Below the pieces are notes generated by a model. That model made no database searches. It was not told where the DNA came from and was given only the letters and a program-made list of their open reading frames with translations. Below are positions 17,500 through 26,421 of a stretch of 64,000 bases of DNA, piece after piece. The position numbers and the translations under genes are program-made. The stretch comes from Mesorhizobium sp. Root102. GTDB lineage: Bacteria > Pseudomonadota > Alphaproteobacteria > Rhizobiales > Rhizobiaceae. Where the stretch lies: assembly GCF_001425625.1 (NCBI RefSeq), contig NZ_LMCP01000023.1, forward strand, positions 272,494 through 336,493. Reading direction: 5' to 3'. How positions within the stretch are numbered: the first letter of the stretch is position 1; every line of letters begins with the position of its first letter.

Positions 17500-19029
17500 T
17501 CATCTTCTGGACCGCTCCAGCCAACGCGTCGTGACATGTCTCCAGAATGATGTGAACCGCGTTCGCCTGTATGCGTCGGCGGCCATCTTTATGCCTTGTG
17601 CCTGCGTCGGGAAGGGATGGATGACGTCGGCCAGCGCGAGCAGGCCCATGCCCGACTTGATCGCCAGCGACACTGCATTGATCATCTCGCCGGCATGGCT
17701 GGCGACGACCGTGGCACCCAGGATGCGGTCGGACCCCTCCCGGACGTGGATTTTGACAAAACCCTCTTCTTCGCCGTCCATCACCGCACGGGCGACATCG
17801 TGCATCAGCACCGTATAGGTCTTGACCGGAATGCCGTTCTGGCGCGCCTCCGCCGGATAGAGCCCGACATGGGCGATCTCCGGATCGGTGTAGGTGCACC
17901 ACGGAATGACCAGTTCGCTCAGTTTACTGCGTCCAAGAAACAAGGCGTTGTGCACGACCATGCGGGCCGTCGCCTCGGCGGTGTGGGTAAATTTGTAGGC
18001 GAGGCAGACGTCGCCCGCCGCATAGATGCGCGGATTGGTGGTCCGGAGATAATCGTCCACTTTGATGCCGTCGGCATCGTATGCCACCCCGGCGTTCTCC
18101 AGGTCGAGACCGTCGACATTGGGCGAGCGGCCGATGCCGGTGATTATCTCGTCGACGGAAATCGTCGTCGTGATCTCGTCGTGTACCAGGTCGGCGAGCT
18201 TCTTTCCGCCTGCTGTCCGCACCGCCACCATCTCGGTGTTGAGGCAAACCTCGATCCCCTCGCGCGCCAGCGCGTCGGAAAGGATCTGGGCGGCGTCGCG
18301 TTCCTCGCCGGGCAGGAACATCGGCTCCCGCTGCGCCAGGATGACTTTCGCACCCAGCAAACGGAAGGCCTGCGCCGCCTCGCAACCGAGCGGTCCGCCG
18401 CCGATGACCAGAAGCCGCTTCGGGCACTCTGTGAGATCGAACATGGTTTCGTTGCTGAGATAGCCGGCTTCGGCGAGCCCCGGGATCGTCGGCAGCCTCG
18501 GGCGCGCGCCTGTCGCGATCAGCGCCTTCCTGAAACGCAGCGTCTTGCCCGCCACCGTGACCGCGTCCGATCTGGAAAACTGTGCTTCGCCGAAAAAGAC
18601 ATCGATGCCTTTCGCCGCGATGGTTGCGGCGGCATCGGCACGGCTGATCCGCTGCCGGATTTGCCGCATCCGTGTCATTGCCCGCTGAAAGTCGACGTGA
18701 AGACGGTCCGGCGTGTCACCGCCGAGATTCTCGGCATCGCGCATATCTGCATAGAGCCTGGCCGTGCGGATGATCGATTTCGACGGGATGCAGCCGACAT
18801 TGATACAGGTCCCGCCGATCAGGTTGCGCTCGATGAGCGCAACCTTTGCACCGAGGCCGGCCGCTTCGTGGGCGGCGGTCAGCCCGGCCGGCCCGGCACC
18901 GATGACGACGAGGTTGTAGGGACCGTCCGGCTCTGGGTTCTGCCAGTGCGGCGGATGGGCGCTCTTGATCAGTTCGAGGTCGTTGCTGTCGACGGGGAAG
19001 GCGCGAGCCCTGGTTCGGTCACGCGCCAT
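17500..19029 (-). CDS. FAD-dependent disulfide reductase, mercuric-reductase/Lpd-like
   Basis: This 509-residue class I pyridine nucleotide-disulfide oxidoreductase has the FAD motif NLVVIGAGPAGLTAAHEA and the redox pair GGTCINVGCIPSKS. It also has the NAD(P)H motif LLVIGGGPLGCEAAQ, the second FAD motif PRIYAAGDVC, and the C-terminal interface HPFPTQAQGIK, whose His-Pro resembles the catalytic His of the family. There is no N-terminal HMA domain and no C-terminal vicinal Cys pair, so it is not a classical MerA. Proteins of this group are usually annotated as mercuric-reductase-like with unknown substrate. ATG at 19029 overlaps the upstream gene by 11 bp. Confidence 0.85.
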   Translation of the reverse strand: MARDRTRARAFPVDSNDLELIKSAHPPHWQNPEPDGPYNLVVIGAGPAGLTAAHEAAGLGAKVALIERNLIGGTCINVGCIPSKSIIRTARLYADMRDAENLGGDTPDRLHVDFQRAMTRMRQIRQRISRADAAATIAAKGIDVFFGEAQFSRSDAVTVAGKTLRFRKALIATGARPRLPTIPGLAEAGYLSNETMFDLTECPKRLLVIGGGPLGCEAAQAFRLLGAKVILAQREPMFLPGEERDAAQILSDALAREGIEVCLNTEMVAVRTAGGKKLADLVHDEITTTISVDEIITGIGRSPNVDGLDLENAGVAYDADGIKVDDYLRTTNPRIYAAGDVCLAYKFTHTAEATARMVVHNALFLGRSKLSELVIPWCTYTDPEIAHVGLYPAEARQNGIPVKTYTVLMHDVARAVMDGEEEGFVKIHVREGSDRILGATVVASHAGEMINAVSLAIKSGMGLLALADVIHPFPTQAQGIKMAADAYRRTRFTSFWRHVTTRWLERSRR

Positions 19030-20398
19030 CGCCGCCACCTGACGCCGGGCTTACCGGCTGAGACAGCCAGCCGCCGCTGAATCCGGCCTTGCGCAGGCCG
19101 TTGCGGATATGCTGATTGGACCGCATCAGCTTCCAGATCAGCCCTGACCGATGGTTCTCGATCATCATCACCACGATGCCCTGGTCCAGCCCGTAGTGGC
19201 CTTCCGACACCCAGCCGTGCCGGCCGAATGTCCGCCGGTTCGCCAATGTCGGATTGAAGCCGCTCGGCAGCCGGAAATTATCGATCACCTCGGGATAGCG
19301 ATCTCCAAGATGGCGCAAGGCCGCCAGGCAAATGTCCGGCGCGAAAGGCAGCGACGCCGGATAGGACCATGGGGCGATCGTCCCGTCATCCGGCCCGAAC
19401 GGCGCGCCGCGCGCCGCATAGCCGGAAAACCGGCGGCGGTGTCGCTCCACGCTGGTGCGAAAGCCGCCTGGGCCGTCGCCCGCCGAAAGTCCCCACAAAT
19501 TCTCGTCGTAGCCGCCATAGCCGTAAGGATTGTGGCGCGCATAGTCGCGGTGCAGGTAGGTCGAGCGGCGGCTGTTTTCGAAATAATCCGAGTTCTTCTC
19601 GCGCATGAAAGCGTCGCGGATGCCGGCGAAGTCGATCCAGGCATGCGAGAACTGGTGCATGAACAGCGGACCGCCATAGAGCACGTCGTAGCCGTAGATG
19701 TTTTCCCACTGGTAGGTCGCCGTCCAGCCCTCGTAACTGTCGTCCGAGGTCGGGCTGTCGGGCGAGGCCATCGACAGGACGTAGAGGATCGTCGCTTCGT
19801 TGTAGCCTTCCCAGCCATAGTGGAGAAAGCCGCTCTTCGGCTTCCAGCCCTGCCGGAGCGTCAGGCCTGAGCCTTGCGCCCACCGCCAGTCGACGCGCCG
19901 GTATAGCGCCTCGGCTCGTTCCCGGATCTCGGCTTCCTCCTCATCCTCGCCGGAGAAATAGGATGCCGCCACCAGCACACCGGCGATCAGCAACGCAGTA
20001 TCCACCATCGACAGTTCGCAGCGCCAGACGCGCAGGCCGGTCCGCATGTCGAGGAAATGGTAGTAGAAACCCTTGTGGCCGGTGACGTCGTCGCCATTGC
20101 CCTGCCGGCTGGTCGAGAAGAAGCGCAGCGCGGCAAGCGTCAGCTTCACCGCCGCTTCGCGGATCATCCACCCACGCTCGACGCCGATCGGATAGCAGGA
20201 CAGGGCGAAACCGACAACGGCGATGCTGGCCGGCCAATTCGGCCGCGACGTATCGGCGACCAGTCCGTTTTCCGGATTCACATTCTCGAGGAAATAATCG
20301 AAGGCGGCGCGCTGATAGCGCTCCAGAAGCTCGTCGTCGGACAATGCGGCAGGCTCGGCTCTAAGCAAAAGAAGCAAGCTCCCGCCGGATGGCTGCAT
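19019..20398 (-). CDS. Glycoamylase-domain protein (PF10091-type)
   Basis: This 459-residue protein has the (alpha/alpha)6 glycoamylase-like domain known from the C-terminal part of cyclic beta-1,2-glucan synthases and stand-alone COG5368 proteins. Diagnostic segments are FDYFLENVNPENGLVADT, GFYYHFLDM, SMVDTALLIAGVL, GWEGYNEATILYVL and the tail VSEGHYGLDQGIVVMMIENH. No clear signal peptide is present. It probably acts on a beta-glucan or oligosaccharide. Its stop overlaps the start of the disulfide reductase, an odd but close operon pairing. Confidence 0.87.
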   Translation of the reverse strand: MQPSGGSLLLLLRAEPAALSDDELLERYQRAAFDYFLENVNPENGLVADTSRPNWPASIAVVGFALSCYPIGVERGWMIREAAVKLTLAALRFFSTSRQGNGDDVTGHKGFYYHFLDMRTGLRVWRCELSMVDTALLIAGVLVAASYFSGEDEEEAEIRERAEALYRRVDWRWAQGSGLTLRQGWKPKSGFLHYGWEGYNEATILYVLSMASPDSPTSDDSYEGWTATYQWENIYGYDVLYGGPLFMHQFSHAWIDFAGIRDAFMREKNSDYFENSRRSTYLHRDYARHNPYGYGGYDENLWGLSAGDGPGGFRTSVERHRRRFSGYAARGAPFGPDDGTIAPWSYPASLPFAPDICLAALRHLGDRYPEVIDNFRLPSGFNPTLANRRTFGRHGWVSEGHYGLDQGIVVMMIENHRSGLIWKLMRSNQHIRNGLRKAGFSGGWLSQPVSPASGGGDGA

Positions 20399-20514
20399 CC
20401 CGTGTCATGGTTTCCCGCTACCTTGTTGCGTCATCATCGATTCGACGTCTGGGACTATACGCCCGCCCGCTCCTGTCCGTTGCATCGTCACGCGGAATTG
20501 AGATTCGCTCTGCG

Positions 20515-21267
20515 TCAGTAGGTGGCGCGGCCGCCGGAAACGTCGAACACGGCGGCCGTCGTGAACGAACACTCCTCCGAGGCGATCCAGCAGATCAGCG
20601 CCGCCACCTCGTCGACCTCGCCAAAGCGCGCCATCGGTATCTTGGACAGCATGAAGTCGATGTGCTCCTGGCTCATCTGCTTGAAGATCGCGGTGCGCAC
20701 CGCCGCGGGTGTGACGCAATTGACCGTCACCTTGGTCTTGGCCAGTTCCTTGCCGAGCGACTTGGTCAGGCCGATCACCGCGGCCTTGGACGTGCTGTAG
20801 GCGGAGGCGTTGGGATTGCCTTCCTTGCCGGCAATCGAGGCGATGTTGACGATGCGGCCATAGTTGCGCTCGAGCATGTGCGGCACGAGCGCCTTGTTGC
20901 AGTAGAAGACGCCGTTGATGTTGATGTCGATGACCTTCTGCCAATCCTCGCTCGAATAGTTCCAGGTCGTCATGTTGGGGCCGGTGATCGCCGCACTGGT
21001 GACCAGGATATCGACACCGCCAAGCGCTTCGATCGTCCGTGCGGCGGCATTTTCAACCCCCGCCGCATCGGCAACGTCCACCGCCACGCCGTGCAGTCCC
21101 GGAATGACGGCCTTGGCCTGTTCGATCTGGGCAGGATCGCGATCCCAGACCGAAACCCGTCCGCCCTCTTCGACAATCCTCTGAGCCACCGCCAAACCGA
21201 TGCCCGATGCGCCGCCGGTGATGACCGCCGCCCGATCGCTGAATCGTCCTGCAAAATTCATCGGCAT
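20515..21267 (-). CDS. Short-chain dehydrogenase/reductase (FabG-like)
   Basis: This 250-residue SDR has AAVITGGASGIGLAVAQRI (cofactor loop), LVTSAAI, and catalytic Ser/Tyr/Lys in IVNIASIAGKEGNPNASAYSTSKAA. The D after the second strand (VWDRD) suggests NAD(H) preference. Start 21267 (MPMNFAGRF) is chosen because GGGGGAAAT lies at good spacing; the frame upstream is non-conserved. It ends the minus-strand part of the catabolic island, downstream of the IclR gene. The substrate is unknown. Confidence 0.9.
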   Translation of the reverse strand: MPMNFAGRFSDRAAVITGGASGIGLAVAQRIVEEGGRVSVWDRDPAQIEQAKAVIPGLHGVAVDVADAAGVENAAARTIEALGGVDILVTSAAITGPNMTTWNYSSEDWQKVIDININGVFYCNKALVPHMLERNYGRIVNIASIAGKEGNPNASAYSTSKAAVIGLTKSLGKELAKTKVTVNCVTPAAVRTAIFKQMSQEHIDFMLSKIPMARFGEVDEVAALICWIASEECSFTTAAVFDVSGGRATY

Positions 21268-21406
21268 CTGATTTCCCCCGTCACCTGAACCCGATGGACG
21301 ATGGCGACGCACGGCCACCATACCATCGGCGGCGACTGTGCGGTCACCGCCAGGCAAGTTCAAGCCGGCATGCAGGCCGATCGTCTGGGCCAATCCCGTG
21401 CCGGGA

Positions 21407-22216
21407 TCACACGGGATTTCCCTCGAGCACACTGCCCAGCGCTTTCACCATCGCCACCAGCGCCGGTCCGATCTCGGCATGCGCGCGGTCCTCGGTGATG
21501 ATCTCGCCGATGCCGCCGCAGGTGACGGCAACAAGCGGCGAGCCGTCACGCGGGCGAAACGGCACGCCGACCGCATGGATGTAGCTGTGCCAGGCGCCGA
21601 ACGACGTCACGTAGCCCTGGCGCGCATATTGGGCGATCGCATCGTCGATCGCAGCATGGATCATCGCTGCCTTGTCCGGCTCCGCCTCCTGCAAAGCCCG
21701 CACAAGGCCGGCGCGCTCCTGGGGTGAAAGGGCCGCCGCATAGGCCAGCCCCATCGATGTCTTCCAGATCGGCAGATAGGAGCCGGGATTGAGCCGCAGC
21801 GTAACAAGGCTCTCCGACCGGCAATTGGCCAGATAGACCATGTTGAGGCTGTCGCGCGTGCCGAGCGCCACCGCCGCACCGGTCAGGTCGGCCAGCGGCT
21901 GCATCAGCGGCCTGGCGACGTGAACGACGGCGCTGGAGCTGAGCGCTGAATAGCCGAGCGCCACGGTGGCCGGCCCCAGGCTGTAGCGGCCGAGATCCTT
22001 GTCGTAGAGGAGATAGCCGAGCGCGCTCAGAGTATAGGTGATGCGCGAAACCGTGGCTTTGGGCAGGCCGGTGCGGGCAATGATGTCCTGGTTGCCGAGC
22101 GAGGCGTCGCCCGGCCGGAAGGCGCGCAGGATGTCGAGCCCGCGCACCAGCGACGACGAAAGCTGCGCGCCTTCGCCTCCAAGTTCCGTCTCGTCCCTGG
22201 TCGCTCGCTTGCGCAC
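21407..22216 (-). CDS. IclR family transcriptional regulator
   Basis: This 269-residue regulator has an N-terminal winged helix (about 20-85: SSSLVRGLDILRAF, then IIARTGLPKATVSRITYTLSALGYL). A GAF-like effector domain follows, including LANCRSESLVTLRL, TSMGLAYAAALSPQER and the C-terminal AVTCGGIGEIITEDR. The start codon is GTG at 22216 with no strong Shine-Dalgarno. It is divergent from the ABC importer operon, with a palindromic box at 22292-22308 between them. The reverse complement of this box, with a one-base difference at its centre, occurs at 37393-37409 near the E1 dehydrogenase gene, so this protein probably controls both ends of the island. Confidence 0.92.
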   Translation of the reverse strand: MRKRATRDETELGGEGAQLSSSLVRGLDILRAFRPGDASLGNQDIIARTGLPKATVSRITYTLSALGYLLYDKDLGRYSLGPATVALGYSALSSSAVVHVARPLMQPLADLTGAAVALGTRDSLNMVYLANCRSESLVTLRLNPGSYLPIWKTSMGLAYAAALSPQERAGLVRALQEAEPDKAAMIHAAIDDAIAQYARQGYVTSFGAWHSYIHAVGVPFRPRDGSPLVAVTCGGIGEIITEDRAHAEIGPALVAMVKALGSVLEGNPV

Positions 22217-22291
22217 GCTGGGTCTTTCTGGCGTCGTCGTCCGCCTGTCGGGCCGGTGCCGCCGGCACGGTCTGTCGTATCTGGTTGAAAA

Positions 22292-22308
22292 ATGAAATTA
22301 AATTCCAT
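22292..22308. promoter_or_regulatory. Probable IclR operator, copy 1
   Basis: ATGAAATTAAATTCCAT is a 17-bp palindrome centred on 22300 with one mismatched pair. It lies in the divergent region between the IclR gene and the ABC importer operon. The site at 37393-37409 is ATGGAATTAAATTTCAT, the same box in the other orientation apart from the central base. Confidence 0.65.
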
Positions 22309-22310
22309 TT

Positions 22311-22343
22311 ATATTGACAGCGGCTTTCGCGGACTGTCAATAT
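22311..22343. promoter_or_regulatory. Long inverted repeat in the ABC importer promoter
   Basis: ATATTGACAG and CTGTCAATAT are perfect 10-bp arms separated by 13 bp, beginning 3 bp after the IclR box. The arms contain TTGACA-like elements in both orientations, so the repeat could be a second regulator site or two facing -35 elements for the divergent promoters. Confidence 0.5.
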
Positions 22344-22412
22344 GCTTGCATAGATGGCATGTCCCAGCGCCTTGTGCCATCTTACGAAGCCCCTCCTTGT
22401 GAAGGTAGCCAC

Positions 22413-23426
22413 GTGTCTCGCTATATTTTGCGCCGGCTTATCGCAATGCCGTTTCTGGTGCTCGGCATCGTCACGATCGCCTTCCTGATCACCACGGTGA
22501 CCAAGGGCGATCCGTTGACCGCCATTGTCGCCGAACAGCAGATGAGCAACCCGGAGGTGGTCGCCGCGGCCAAGGCGCGTTGGGGTCTCGATCGCCCTTT
22601 GCCGGAACGCTATATGATATATCTCAGTAATCTGCTCAGCGGCGATCTCGGCACCTCCTTCATCACCAAGCGCAATGTCGGCACCGACATTCTCTACCGC
22701 TTGCCGGCAACTCTCGAACTGGTTTTCGCCGCGATGATCTTCGGCACCACGCTTGGCATCGTGCTTGGCGTGTTGGCCGCCTATTTCCGCAACAGCCTGA
22801 TCGACCACGGCGCGCGGCTGTTCGCCCTGTTCGGCTCGTCGCTGCCGGTGTTCTGGTCGGGGCTCGGCCTGTTGTTCATTTTCTCGGTCATGCTGAACTG
22901 GCTGCCGGGGCCGGGCAGGGTTGATGCCCGGCTGGCATTGCCGCCCGGCATCACCGGCTTCCTGACTATCGATTCGCTGCTGGCTGGCGACTGGACCGTC
23001 TTCAAGGACGCACTCTGGCACCTGCTGCTCCCGGCTTTCGTCCTCGGCTGGACGGTTTCGGGCACCATATCGCGGCTGGTGCGCGCCAACATGCTGGACG
23101 TCATGAGCCGCGAGTTCGTGCTCACCGCGCGCGCCAAGGGGGCGAGCGAATTTCGCGTCGTCATTGTCCACGCGTTGCGCAACACGATGGTGCCGACCCT
23201 GACCGTCATCGGCTATTCCTTCGCCTATCTGATCACCGGCGCGGTGCTGACCGAAACCATCTTTTCCTGGCCCGGCATGGGCTCCTATGCCGTCGAGGCG
23301 GCCCGCGCGCTCGACTTCCCGGCAATCATCGGCGTCACCATCGTCGGCGGTCTGGCCTTCCTGGTCACCAACCTCATCACCGACATACTCTATGTCGTGG
23401 CCAATCCGCGCGTGAGATTGAGCTGA
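22413..23426 (+). CDS. ABC transporter permease, DppB/OppB type
   Basis: This 337-residue inner-membrane permease has six membrane segments and the DppB-type N terminus (YILRRLIAMPFLVLGIV). The EAA loop is in FVLTARAKGASEFRVVIVHALRN, and the C-terminal SWPGMGSYAVEAARALDFPAI is conserved. It starts with GTG at 22413, preceded by GAAGGT; a longer frame from 22314 lacks homology. First gene of an importer operon for a small peptide or other nickel/peptide-family solute. The matching substrate-binding protein is encoded 10 kb away on the opposite strand (33466-35064). Confidence 0.93.
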   Translation: MSRYILRRLIAMPFLVLGIVTIAFLITTVTKGDPLTAIVAEQQMSNPEVVAAAKARWGLDRPLPERYMIYLSNLLSGDLGTSFITKRNVGTDILYRLPATLELVFAAMIFGTTLGIVLGVLAAYFRNSLIDHGARLFALFGSSLPVFWSGLGLLFIFSVMLNWLPGPGRVDARLALPPGITGFLTIDSLLAGDWTVFKDALWHLLLPAFVLGWTVSGTISRLVRANMLDVMSREFVLTARAKGASEFRVVIVHALRNTMVPTLTVIGYSFAYLITGAVLTETIFSWPGMGSYAVEAARALDFPAIIGVTIVGGLAFLVTNLITDILYVVANPRVRLS

Positions 23427-24268
23427 TGTCGGCGGTCGCAACCAAATCCCGTTCCGACGCTGTTCCCGAATGGCTGACCGCGCCTTTGGTCATCGGCACG
23501 GTCGTCATCCTGTTCTGGCTGTTCATGACCGTGTTCGCCAATCTGGTCGTGCAGTTCGATCCGCTCGAAATGGTGGCGCGCCGGCTGCAGCCGCCGAGCT
23601 GGGCGCACTGGCTGGGCACCGATGCGCTCGGCCGCGATGTGCTGGCCCGCACCTTGCACGGGGCGGCGCATTCGCTGCCGATCGCGGTTCTGGTCGTCGT
23701 CTCGGCCGTCGTTATAGGCTCGCTGCTCGGTGCGATCTCCGGCTTCGTCGGCGGCCTGACCGGTGCAGCGATCATGCGGCTTGTCGACGTGACCCTGTCG
23801 TTCCCGCCGATGCTGCTGGCCATGGCCGTCGCGGCCTCGCTCGGGCCGGGCCTCGGCAACGCGGCCATCGCCATGGTGCTGGTCTGGTGGCCGGTCTATG
23901 CCCGCCTGATGCGGGCGCAGGTGCTGGAGGTGAAGGAGCGCGAGCATGTCGAGGCGGCCATCGCCGCCGGCGCCAGGCCGCGCCGCGTGCTGTTCACGCA
24001 CATATTGCCGCTTTGCTGGACCCCCGTGCTGATCAGCGCGACCATGGATCTCGGCCAGGTCGTGCTGCTTGCCGCATCGCTCAGCTTCATCGGTCTCGGC
24101 GCCACGCCGCCGACGCCCGAATGGGGCTCGATGATCTCCGATGGCGCCGTCCATTTCTATCAGTGGTGGATCGCCTTCGGTCCCGGCGTCGCCATCCTCA
24201 CCATCGTGCTCGGCTTCAACTTCATCGGCGACGGCTTGCGCGACATTCTCGATCCAAGGTCGGACTAG
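23426..24268 (+). CDS. ABC transporter permease, DppC/OppC type
   Basis: This 280-residue second permease has an N-terminal membrane anchor (LVIGTVVILFWLFMTVFANLV), the WLGTDALGRDVLARTLHGA segment typical of DppC proteins, and the EAA motif HVEAAIAAGARPRRVLFTHILP. It ends GFNFIGDGLRDILDPR, the family's conserved C terminus. Its ATG overlaps the stop of the DppB-like gene by one base (TGATG), so the two are translationally coupled. Confidence 0.94.
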   Translation: MSAVATKSRSDAVPEWLTAPLVIGTVVILFWLFMTVFANLVVQFDPLEMVARRLQPPSWAHWLGTDALGRDVLARTLHGAAHSLPIAVLVVVSAVVIGSLLGAISGFVGGLTGAAIMRLVDVTLSFPPMLLAMAVAASLGPGLGNAAIAMVLVWWPVYARLMRAQVLEVKEREHVEAAIAAGARPRRVLFTHILPLCWTPVLISATMDLGQVVLLAASLSFIGLGATPPTPEWGSMISDGAVHFYQWWIAFGPGVAILTIVLGFNFIGDGLRDILDPRSD

Positions 24269-24271
24269 GCG

Positions 24272-25348
24272 ATGAGCGCACAGATATCTTCGGCGCGACC
24301 GGGCGCGATCAACAGCGCCAGTGACCGCGAGCCGCTGCTGTCCATACGCGGCCTGCGGGTCGGGTTCCGGCGGGCGGGCGATCAGTTCGAGGCGGTGCGC
24401 GGCATCGACCTCGATGTCGCCAAGGGCGAGGTGGTCGGCATTGTCGGCGAGTCCGGCTCGGGCAAGACCGTCGGCATGCTCGCCGCGCTCGGCCTAACCT
24501 CCAAGAACGCGGTGGTCACCGGCTCGGTCCGCTTCAACGGCGACGAACTGGTCGGCAAATCGTCACGCGAGATGCGCAAGATCAGGGGCGCGCGCATCGC
24601 CATGATTTTTCAGGACCCGCTGTCCTCACTCAACCCGGTGATGACCGTCGGCGCGCAGATCGCCGAGGCGGTCAGGCTGCATCAGCGCGTGACGCGCAAA
24701 CAGGCGATGGCGCGCGCCGTGGAATTGCTCCATCTGGTGGCGATCCCGCAGCCGGAGCGCCGGGTCAACCAGTATCCGCATGAATTCTCCGGCGGCATGC
24801 GCCAGCGCGCCGTGATCGCCATGGCCGTCGCCAACGATCCCGACCTGCTGATCGCCGACGAGCCGACCACGGCGCTCGATGTCACGGTGCAGGCGCAGAT
24901 ACTATCGGTGCTGCGTTCGTTGCAGGAGCGGCTCGGCCTTGGCCTGGTGCTGATCACCCATGATCTCGGCGTCGTTGCCGGTCATGCCGACCGCGTCGCG
25001 GTCGTCTATTCCGGCCGCGTCGTCGAACAGGCTGGCGTGTCCGAGCTGTTCGCCGATCCGCGCCACCCCTACACGCGTGGCCTCATCGCCTCGATCCCCA
25101 ACCTTGAGGAAAGCCGCGAGCGGCTGTTTTCGATCGACGGCTCGCCGCCCGCACTTGGGCGCTTGCCGGGCGGCTGCGCCTTCCATCCGCGCTGCATCTA
25201 TGCCGAGGCACGCTGCCGGACCGAGGATCCGCCGCTGCACGATATAGGCGGCCGGTTTTCGGCCTGTCATTTGGCGACGACCTTGCCGCCCTTCCACAGC
25301 GCCTCGCTGGCGGCGGCAAGTCTGGACAGTGGAAGCGTGGCCCCATGA
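24272..25348 (+). CDS. ABC transporter ATP-binding protein, DppD/OppD type
   Basis: This 358-residue ATPase has Walker A GESGSGKT, the Q-loop FQDPLSSLNP, the signature EFSGGMRQR, Walker B LLIADEPTTALD and the switch His in LITHDLGV. The C-terminal oligopeptide/dipeptide domain has the CAFHPRC...C...C cluster (residues about 305-335) that binds an iron-sulfur centre in some family members. It starts 3 bp after the DppC-like gene. Confidence 0.95.
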   Translation: MSAQISSARPGAINSASDREPLLSIRGLRVGFRRAGDQFEAVRGIDLDVAKGEVVGIVGESGSGKTVGMLAALGLTSKNAVVTGSVRFNGDELVGKSSREMRKIRGARIAMIFQDPLSSLNPVMTVGAQIAEAVRLHQRVTRKQAMARAVELLHLVAIPQPERRVNQYPHEFSGGMRQRAVIAMAVANDPDLLIADEPTTALDVTVQAQILSVLRSLQERLGLGLVLITHDLGVVAGHADRVAVVYSGRVVEQAGVSELFADPRHPYTRGLIASIPNLEESRERLFSIDGSPPALGRLPGGCAFHPRCIYAEARCRTEDPPLHDIGGRFSACHLATTLPPFHSASLAAASLDSGSVAP

Positions 25349-26376
25349 GCGCAGCGGAGCAACTCCAGGCAGAAACCAAACCGGCGCCGGCATTGTCGGT
25401 TCGCCATCTCGTCAAGGACTTTCCAGTTCGCGGCGGCCTCGTCTTCGACCGCGCCGTTGCCCATGTCCGTGCGGTCGCCGATGTCTCGTTCGACGTAGCA
25501 CCTGGCGAAACGCTGGGCCTAGTCGGTGAATCCGGTTGCGGCAAGTCGACCCTCGGGCGCTGCCTGATGCGGCTGATCGAGCCAACCAGCGGCGAAAGCT
25601 GGTTCCGTGGCCGGAACCTGCTCGCCCTCAACCACGAGGACATGCGCCTGATGCGGCGCTACATCCAGCTGGTCTTCCAGGATCCGTACGGGTCGCTGCA
25701 TCCGCGCATGCGCATTGCCGACAACATCGCCGAGCCACTGCGCATGAGCGACATGTCGGCGGCCGACCGCCGCGCGCGCGTCGCCGAACTGCTCGAACTG
25801 GTGCGGCTCAATCCTGAGCATGGCAAGCGCTATCCGCACGAACTGTCCGGCGGGCAGCGTCAGCGCGTCGTTATCGCCCGGGCGCTTGCGCTGAACCCGC
25901 AAGTGGTGATCCTCGACGAGCCGGTTTCGGCCCTCGACGTTTCGGTGCAGGCCGGCGTGCTCAACTTGCTCAAGGATATCCAGCAGTCCTTCGGCACATC
26001 CTATCTGTTCATCGCCCATGACCTCTCGGTCGTGCGTCACATCTCACATCAGGTCGCGGTGATGTATCTCGGCAAGATCGTCGAGATCGCGCCCGCGGCC
26101 GAACTCTATTCCAGGCCGCTGCACCCCTATACCCAGGCGCTGCTGTCGGCTGTGCCGCTCGCCAACCCCGAGAAGGAGCGCAAGCGCGAGCGGATCGTGC
26201 TGACTGGCGATGTGCCGAGCCCGCTCAACCCGCCATCCGGCTGTCGCTTCCGCACGCGCTGCTTCAAGGCCCAGGCGATCTGCGCTGCCGTCGAACCACC
26301 GCTCGATCCGGCTGGTGGTCCGCATCGCGTCGCCTGTCATTTTCCGGAGCCGGTCAACACTTTCAGGGCTGTCTGA
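25345..26376 (+). CDS. ABC transporter ATP-binding protein, DppF/OppF type
   Basis: This 343-residue second ATPase has Walker A GESGCGKST, Q-loop FQDPYGSLHP, signature LSGGQRQR, Walker B VILDEPVSALD, and the C-terminal CRFRTRC cluster. It pairs with the DppD-like subunit to drive the importer. ATG at 25345 overlaps the previous stop (ATGA). It is followed 45 bp later by the CoA-transferase gene, probably in the same transcript. Confidence 0.95.
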   Translation: MSAAEQLQAETKPAPALSVRHLVKDFPVRGGLVFDRAVAHVRAVADVSFDVAPGETLGLVGESGCGKSTLGRCLMRLIEPTSGESWFRGRNLLALNHEDMRLMRRYIQLVFQDPYGSLHPRMRIADNIAEPLRMSDMSAADRRARVAELLELVRLNPEHGKRYPHELSGGQRQRVVIARALALNPQVVILDEPVSALDVSVQAGVLNLLKDIQQSFGTSYLFIAHDLSVVRHISHQVAVMYLGKIVEIAPAAELYSRPLHPYTQALLSAVPLANPEKERKRERIVLTGDVPSPLNPPSGCRFRTRCFKAQAICAAVEPPLDPAGGPHRVACHFPEPVNTFRAV

Positions 26377-26421
26377 CAACCCTGCGAGATAACAGCCGAA
26401 TTACCCGTGAAGGATTCTGAT

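Noticed and set aside
17500..19029. Mercury-resistance reductase
   Set aside because: No HMA domain, no C-terminal Cys pair and no other mer genes.
21546..23441. 631-codon minus-strand open frame
   Set aside because: Out-of-frame shadow of IclR and antisense to the DppB-like permease; composition dominated by Gln, Arg and His.
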